A stretch of 64,000 nucleotides of DNA from Albifimbria verrucaria (lineage: Eukaryota; Ascomycota; Sordariomycetes; Hypocreales; Stachybotryaceae), in NCBI GenBank assembly GCA_020081605.1, contig JAHREC010000007.1:620001-684000 (forward strand), read 5' to 3'. Under the pieces are notes generated by a model. That model was given only the letters and a program-made list of their open reading frames with translations. It was not told where the DNA came from and did no database searches. The position numbers and the translations under genes were made by a program. Every line of letters starts with the position of its first letter. Position 1 is the first letter of the stretch. This document shows, piece by piece, positions 57,907 through 64,000 of this stretch.

Positions 57907-59102
57907 TGGATACCTTCCCCACCGAATACTTCCTCGGCACCGCCGTGCGGTTGCTGGAGTACGTCAAGTACAGGGACAGCAACTATACCAGGAGCAACGT
58001 GTTGAGAACCTGAAGTATGCCTACGACAAGGCTGCTGCCCATTTCGCCCAGGAGCGCGTGCAGCGCCTGCTGAAAGTTAACCCCAAGAGGCTGGAGGCAT
58101 CCCTCCGAACCATCGTCGGCATGACTGTCTACTCTTGGGCCAAGGTCTCCAAGGAGCTGATGGCTGATCTCAGCATTCACTACACCTACACACTCATCCT
58201 TGACGACAGCGAGGATGACCCTCACCCTCAGATGCTGACCTTCTTTGATGATCTTCAGGGTGGCCAAAGCAAAAGCACCCATGGTGGGTGCTGGTCAATG
58301 AGCACTTCCCCAACGTCCTCAGGCACTTTGGTCCCTTCTGCTCGCTCAACCTTATTCGCAGCACGCTTGACTGTAGGTTTTTGGCTGCACATACTCTTAT
58401 AAAGATTGCAACGACTAATGCTGGAAATAGTCTTCGAGGGCTGCTGGATTGAGCAGTACAACTTCCACGGCTTCCCGGCTCTTACGACTACCCCGGCTTC
58501 CTTCGCCGCATGAACGGACTGGGACACTGCGTCGGAGGCTCCTCTGGCCCAAGGAATTGTTTGATGAGCAGGAGCACTTCTTGGAAATCACCAGCGCCAT
58601 TGCCCAGATGGAGAACTGGATGGTCTGGGTCAATGACTTGATGTCCTTCTACAAGGAGTTCGATGACCCTCGCGACCAGACCAGTCTCGTCAAGAACTAT
58701 GTTGTTTCTGAGGGTATCAGCCTGACTGAAGCTCTGGAGAAGCTCACCCAAGATACTCTTCAGTCATCAAAACAGATGATGCTGGTCTTTGGAGACAAGG
58801 ATAGCAAGATCATGGAGACCATTGAGTCCTTCATTCACGGCTACATCACCTGGCATCTGTGCGACAACCGCTACAGGCTCAGCGAGATTTACGAGGGCAC
58901 CAAGCACCTTGAGACCGAGGATGCCGTCAAGTTCCGCAAGTTCTACGTGCAGGCTGCCAAGGTCGGTGCTATCAAGGCCGAAGAGTGGGCTTACCCCACT
59001 GTTATCGAACGTATCGATGCCCGAAAGGCTGAGGAGGAGGCCGCGAAGCTCAAGCAAGCCCCTGGTCAGCGTCAAGGATACCACTACTACTGTTGTCCAT
59101 GA
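57907..59102 (+). CDS. TRI5: Trichodiene synthase
   Basis: Cytosolic sesquiterpene cyclase that turns farnesyl diphosphate into trichodiene, the first committed step of all trichothecenes. Recognised from FPTEYFLGTAVRLLEYV, YSWAKVSKELMADLSIHYT, FPNVLRHFGPFCSLNLIRS and AQMENWMVWVNDLMSFYK. Metal-binding Asp-rich motif DDSEDD at 58202-58219; NSE-type motif NDLMSFYKE at 58632-58658; basic motif region reads DNRYR at 58863-58877. One intron at 58373-58430 (58 nt), the position typical of the family. Frame breaks near 57991, 58272, 58477 and 58542. Length about 379 residues, as expected. The C-terminal tail (from IDARKAEEEAAKLKQ to YYCCP) is variable between species. Two TRI6-like sites lie upstream. 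As it stands in this assembly the frame is interrupted. Confidence 0.95.
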
Positions 59103-59762
59103 GGTTCTGGTGTAAGGAATACATCGGGTGTTGGATCTTGGGGTCTCATTCAAGATCGCATTCTTGACTCTTCCTTTGGACGTTTGGGCATTTTTTATTT
59201 TGGATTAGCTTTGCTGTGCTCTCATTTGGAATTTATTTTATGATAGCAATAGATAGTCTATAGAAAGACAGAGAACATGAACAAAATTATTAGCAACCCC
59301 ATCAAGGCATTTGAATAATAACCTATACTCCGTCTTGATGCAACGAGTAGATTGCCTGCCTGAAGTGAGTAAATAGTCTAGTCCTTATTTTGAACCAGAT
59401 TGCCAAAGTGGATCATAGAATTTGTGTGATTTGTATGCGAGGTATCCACCAGCTCTGGGATGTTAGTTTTCAGATGCAGCAGATTGCGAGCAGCAGAAAC
59501 TGTGTCATCAATAATTTGAATTAACTCTGTACCCAGCAGTTGCATAGAAAACTTATGGGAAACCACACTTATGATGTGTGTGTTATTAGACTGTGGATAT
59601 TTAAACTGGAGAATCACTTTGGCCTGACAAGCTAATTTCAATCCCATGCTAGTATTATGATCTGCCACCCCAGGAAGTTATCGGCACTGTCAGGTTGACC
59701 GATCAGAACATGGTTTCTCACGGCATTGACAACCAAATGGACGTCGCCTTTCAACATCACAA
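59103..59762. other. Intergenic, TRI5 3' flank
   Basis: AT-rich; a minus-strand open frame at 59378-59668 has no recognisable family. Leads into the tRNA gene. Confidence 0.45.
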
Positions 59763-59868
59763 GGGAGTTTGGCCGAGTGGTTAAGGCGTTGTGTTTAGGT
59801 TCATCCTTCCAGGATCACGCTTGAACCGCAATGGGTCCGCCCGCGCAGGTTCGATCCCTGCAGCTCCC
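59763..59868 (+). tRNA. tRNA-Leu (TAG) with intron
   Basis: Acceptor GGGAGTT pairs with AGCTCCC over the outer five bases. D arm GGCCGAGTGGTTAAGGC is typical of Leu/Ser tRNAs. Anticodon stem TTGTG pairs with CGCAA, loop TTTAGG.. gives anticodon TAG at 59796-59798. An intron of about 26 nt (59800-59825) follows position 37. The long variable arm (GGGTCCGCCC) and T arm GCAGGTTCGATCCCTGC complete a Leu tRNA. It stands between TRI5 and the TRI12-like pump. Confidence 0.85.
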
Positions 59869-60179
59869 AAAGTTGATTTTTTGCTTCACAGAACGCTTCT
59901 CGGTAGGCCTAACTAACTTGTATGGAACCATGCTCTTTCTTCTTAAACAAGGATTAATCAATAAATTGTGCCTTTTAGGCTGTGTCATTCAACTGTCAAT
60001 TAATTGAGGAGCTATCTATCCTATGAACCGTGGACTATCTCAACTCAATACATTACCATTTTGGTGGCGGCTTTTTCATGTGCCTATCCTCCAAAGTATC
60101 CCTCATATGTTGGCTAAAATGTTGTGAGGGCCGCCGCTACATCAATTGCACCGTTGCACGTATGTGGCGACGTGCTTTA
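59869..60179. other. Short intergenic region
   Basis: 311 bases between the tRNA and the 3' end of the efflux pump gene. Nothing recognised. Confidence 0.5.
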
Positions 60180-62101
60180 TTACTTCTCATTCGGGATGAC
60201 CTTCTCTGAGCTGACGTTAGGGGAAGAGAATGACTCCAATGGATCCTTGTCAGTGTCCGATTTCTTGTAGATCTGGTGAGCAACATGGTTGGTCATGTAC
60301 CGGTCGAAATCCCTTGAGCAAAGACCAGCAACGACAGAAATCACTCCCAGAGCCATGGCAAAGTAATATACGTACGCATACGAAGCCGCGTAGCTGTCAG
60401 CCACTGCATTTGTGGTCACTTGCAGTAGCTCCGGTGTCATACCCGGAACAGCAGCAATTGCCTGTGGAACACCACCCGTGACAGCAGTCAAAAGTCCAGG
60501 AAGAGAGGATTCTGGAAGGCCAGCTTCAGTAACAGCCGGGATAAGCTTGGAGGTAAGTTGTCCAGGGAGTTTGTTGGTGTAGACTGCAATGAAAGCAGCG
60601 GTGAAAATGGATCCGAACACAGATCGACTGCCAGCGACAATTGCTGCAATCATAATATTAGCCACGCAAGTTTCACATTAAAGTTGGTTATGTGTACTTA
60701 CCAAAGGCGACGCCAAGATCATCGTCATCAACAATGTATTGTACGACCAGCATAGTAACATCTTCAGCAAAGCCCACAACAAAGCCTGTGAAGAAAGAGA
60801 GTACAATGGCCGAAGCTTTGTTGTGTCGGTTCACTGAAGACATAGCGCCCAAGAAGGCCACTTCCCATACGGAAACCGCGAGCAGCTGCCATCTAATGTG
60901 ACGTATGACGTGGAACAGTGTTCCAAGTAGGATGATGCCAGCCCAGATTCCAAAAGCTGCGGTTGTTGACATCCAGGCGACTTCTTTCCATCCGCTCGTA
61001 CTAGAACCAAAGATGTTGACCACCTGCTGGGGTACATGATGAAAAGAGCAATGTTTAGGACACCCATAGTGCTGCTAATGACAACAAGGCATGTAAAGCC
61101 GCGTAAGTCTCGGAAGAGCTTCATCGGCATAATGGGGCGATCTATTTTCGCGAAGCACTCCACAGGACGAACAAGATCAGTCCAACAGCACCAGAGATCA
61201 GCAAGCCGAGGATCTTGCTCGAGTCCCATGCGCTATCGATCTGGCCACCCCATGAGATGCCCAAGAGGAAGAGAGTCAAGCCAGAAGTGAGCAAGAATAC
61301 ACCAACCCAATCGACTCTGGCCAACTCTTGTCGCTTGCTAATCTTCTTACCGTGAAGCTGAACAAAAGATGGAGGATGGTAAAAGAAGAAAGCAAGCAAC
61401 GATGCAATGACTGTTTTGAAAGGTATCTCATTAGCAAGTATACTTTAAAAAGATTCGGAGAGATAAACAGGAAAATAGAAAAGCTTACCCATGGCAATGA
61501 GGTAGATGTAGTAGATCCATCTCCAATTTCCGCTCTGACCAAGACTCTGACCAATGTATGGCGAAAATCCAGTTGCGACGATATTGGGGAACGCGATAAT
61601 GACAGCTCCGATAAACTTGTGCTTGTTGCTCATGAGCTCGCCGACGAAGAGAGGGCTTGCTCCTCCCTGTCCAGCAGAAATACCCAGCAACACCTGTGCT
61701 CCGATCAGGGTTTCCATGCTCTTCGCAGTACATGCGACGATACCGCCAATGAGTCCCAAGGCGTTGGTCAACATGAAAAAGGGCCGTCTACCGAACCGAT
61801 CCGTAAGTCGTCCCATCAGCAGAATACAGACGGCTTGGCCAGTTGTCCAGACCGTCGAGAACAAGCTTGCGTTCTTGCTAGGCCCAACATCTTCATTGAT
61901 GATTGAGATAGCTGCGGCAGACGCTTGAAAAGCAAAGTAGGTCGCTACCAGGTTCAATGCGATGGAAATGAATGTAGCTATCAGACGAGGGCTCCGGTAG
62001 TATCCATCCGGTAGCTCGTCGACGTCAGCTGTGAGAGCCTTGGATCGCATCTTATCCCCATCTTCGGGAGCCACATTCAAGACCTCGTCTGGGGCAGGCA
62101 T
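60180..62101 (-). CDS. TRI12: TRI12-like trichothecene efflux pump (MFS, 14 helices)
   Basis: Major facilitator drug-proton antiporter of about 595 residues that exports trichothecenes and protects the producer. The N-terminus has an acidic cytoplasmic tail and the segment VDELPDGYYRSPRL, characteristic of TRI12-type fungal pumps. Then GRLTDRFGRRPFFMLTNALG (loop 2-3 signature), LLGISAGQGGASPLFVGELM, and in the second half FYHPPSFVQLHGKK, WVGVFLLTSGLTLFLLGISW and YAYVYYFAMALGVISVVAGL. The tail is Ser/Lys-rich. Introns at 61412-61488 and 60644-60701, both joining in frame. Frame breaks near 61163 and 61030. Start at 62101. Three TRI6-like sites upstream. Related siderophore importers share this layout, but the position beside TRI5 favours TRI12. 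Confidence 0.85.
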
Positions 62102-63708
62102 CTTGAATGAATTGAAGAGGTCTTTGGTGTTCTTCTTAGCTTTGTATCGTCTCGCTATTAGGTAGCTTCACAATCATCTGTCCTGCATCAAATATTTGCC
62201 AGGGCAGGCAAGAGTAGATGAGCCAACACAAGCAGCGTCGGGTTTCTAGATTGCATAAAGCAGAAAGAATACAGTTTGAGCAGCACGAGGGCTGTCAGCA
62301 TGGTTAAATGCTCGTAGATAGCCACAAAACTCAAGGGTCTTTCCTTCAAGACTTGTTTCTTCGTGCTTGTGCAGTAGCGCTTCCAGACCGACTCGAAATC
62401 CAACCTCCACCGCCTTGCATCTCTCCGAAGAACGCATCATCAGCCTCCAGCAGAGAGTTGCCGAATCAAAAGACAATCAGAAGACCAGGGTGACCGTAGT
62501 AGCATGCTAAACGTATAAGCGTTGTCGGGCCTTTCGACACTCCGTCCATATTAGGCCCGGTATGGTCTCTCGTGAATGGTCCAAATAGAAGAAGCAAATA
62601 CATCATACGTCAGATTACTGTCCTAGAACCAAATGCATGGAAGAATCTAGTAAGATGTTTCAGCATATCAGAGGTCAGGCCCACACGTCTCATCCATACT
62701 ATCGGATCATATGAATGTTGAGCCTAGTGGGGAGGCCTGAACACTATGGCGTGTCTTGACTGAGTCAACCACACGCCAATGAAAAATAAGGTAAGTGCAC
62801 GGCCTCTCTAAGATTCTGTCGGTTACCTAGATTACTGTACTGTAAGCCATTTGTTACTTTGTCGTCTTGATTTTAAAATTTAATAGTTGGCCATGTCTCG
62901 TCTGTGTAAGTCAGCATCATGGTCCAATTGTGCAAGTTTTCATAAAACGCTATTCCTTAGTTTAGTCTCCAGGAACTTGATGATTTGTACTACATTGTTT
63001 GGCAATGCAATCGTCAGTGAACATCCTTGACAGCTAACTGATCTGTCGTTCAAGCAGACTTGTTTGAATAGAGGCTAGATCAATGAATTGGGCCTGTCTC
63101 CCAGCCTTGCAGAATATCATAAGTGGTGACAGGCCCACACCTAAATAGAAGCAAGGTGCCTTAACCGCTAACTGCTTACGGACCTGGTACTTTATAGTAC
63201 GATAGATAGCACCACAATACCCCGGTTCCCAAGTATCTTCGAGTGACGCGGGCTACCTCGTTTTATCTTGGTTTCCGTATATAACTTCAAGTATCTCGGA
63301 AAATCTCTTATTCGCTTTACTCCCTGCTTGACTGTGGGCCACTGCACGCTATTGCCGAGGAAATACGAAAGAGGCTTTTGAAGAACAGAAATTGCGGGAC
63401 AACTACGATGAGACGATTTGGTACGAAAGCAATGCTTGTTTAATGCAGTATTTGGTTGAAGGAGGTTGCCTCTTCAAACCACTATTTGACATTAACCCAT
63501 TAGCCAACCTGATAGATGTTGAGGAGTACACTATTTCTAGGCGGATTTCTACAAACTAGGCTCAATCAACATAAATGCTAAAGGCACAAAACAACTTCGA
63601 CATCAGCCGTATCTCACCTCTTTTTGTTCATATCAGGACACTGGTTTATGGGCCCGGACCTTCTATCTGCTACTAGAACATGTTTGCCTTATATGAGCTT
63701 CGCCCACT
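62102..63708. promoter_or_regulatory. TRI12-like promoter with three TRI6-like sites
   Basis: No gene in 1.6 kb. TTAGGCC at 62551-62557, TCAGGCC at 62675-62681 and reverse TCAGGCC at 62734-62740, all within 640 bases of the start codon. The right part is the 3' flank of the TRI14-like gene. Confidence 0.55.
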
Positions 63709-64000
63709 TTATAATTCATTATCTTCGCCATAGACAAGCAAATCCACCTCCTCAGTGATGTCCTGGAAGACAAACTCCTTGGTGTGTCCGGCAACAGTGA
63801 TATTGGCACCGTCTGTGTATACGGAGACCACGTAAATGCGATCGGCCATCTGACGAGCGGATGTAGCCAGGGCCTGAGTGAGGCGGCTAGGAATGAAGCC
63901 GAGGAACTCAACCTCATGGAAGAGCTTGTCGCGAGATCTGAAGACGCCCACTCCACCAGAAGGATGATCGGGTGTCGCGTTTTCCGTCGCCAGCATAATG
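63709..64000 (-). CDS. TRI14-like protein, C-terminal part (gene runs off window)
   Basis: Open to the right edge, so the N-terminus lies beyond 64000. Visible residues include TPDHPSGGVGVFRSRDKLFHE, then FLGFIPSRLTQALATSARQ, YVVSVYTDGANITVAGHTK and the end DLLVYGEDNEL. The alternating strand pattern suits a beta-propeller of the SMP-30/TolB-like sort, as reported for the TRI14 family, a trichothecene-cluster gene of unsettled role. The tandem position next to a TRI12-like gene fits. I recognise it from style and context, not from a firm motif. The fragment has no frame break. Confidence 0.5.
   Translation of the reverse strand, partial: IMLATENATPDHPSGGVGVFRSRDKLFHEVEFLGFIPSRLTQALATSARQMADRIYVVSVYTDGANITVAGHTKEFVFQDITEEVDLLVYGEDNEL

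Noticed and set aside
57907..59102. Reading TRI5 as a pseudogene
   Set aside because: Its breaks have the same one-base pattern as those in essential genes of the window; motifs, intron and length are otherwise normal.
1..64000. CRISPR arrays, operons, prophage or bacterial elements
   Set aside because: The window is fungal: spliceosomal introns and eukaryotic gene layout; no regularly spaced repeats seen.

Overview
This is a window of a filamentous ascomycete genome, most likely a Sordariomycete of the order Hypocreales. The evidence is short GT..AG introns of about 47-140 nt, CT-rich leaders, a HET-domain protein, fungal sugar and monocarboxylate transporters, and above all a trichodiene synthase (TRI5) with a TRI3-type acyltransferase, a TRI12-type efflux pump and the end of a probable TRI14. 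It therefore holds a large part of a trichothecene-type biosynthetic cluster. I cannot name the species. LAYOUT. 1-6 kb is GC-rich housekeeping sequence: a conserved fungal protein, a tRNA-Met and mitochondrial release factor 1. 6-28 kb is AT-richer accessory sequence: a decayed P450, a C2H2 regulator, a HET-domain gene with a 31-copy hexanucleotide array, a long gene-poor stretch (12.3-16.5 kb), an alpha-glucoside-type and a monocarboxylate-type transporter, a single-pass membrane protein, an M14 carboxypeptidase, an ankyrin-repeat gene and an alpha/beta hydrolase. 29-64 kb is the cluster proper, in map order: short-chain reductase, P450, aldo-keto reductase, Baeyer-Villiger-type flavin monooxygenase, NTF2-like small protein, second P450, an eight-helix-type membrane protein, an acyl-CoA ligase like SidI, a GNAT acyltransferase like SidF, TRI3-like acyltransferase, a 42-residue membrane peptide, TRI5, tRNA-Leu, TRI12-like pump and TRI14-like C-terminus. 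HOW THE GENES COULD WORK TOGETHER. TRI5 makes trichodiene and TRI12 exports product. Oxygenases and reductases decorate the skeleton or a side chain, and TRI3 acylates it (C-15 in Fusarium). The unexpected part is the SidI/SidF-like pair: in siderophore synthesis these enzymes activate mevalonate and transfer anhydromevalonate. The five-carbon verrucarinic-acid unit of macrocyclic trichothecenes is also mevalonate-derived, so the pair may supply that unit. Heptamers matching the published TRI6 binding consensus (YNAGGCC) occur upstream of every gene from 29.8 to 62.1 kb, including sidI and the sidF/TRI3 divergent promoter. SEQUENCE QUALITY. Most genes here, including essential ones, carry single-base frame breaks that look like uncorrected one-base deletions in short homopolymers. 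I treat these as probable assembly errors rather than pseudogenes, and give gene spans across them. TRI4, TRI6, TRI10, TRI101 and a polyketide synthase are not in the window and may lie to the right of position 64000.
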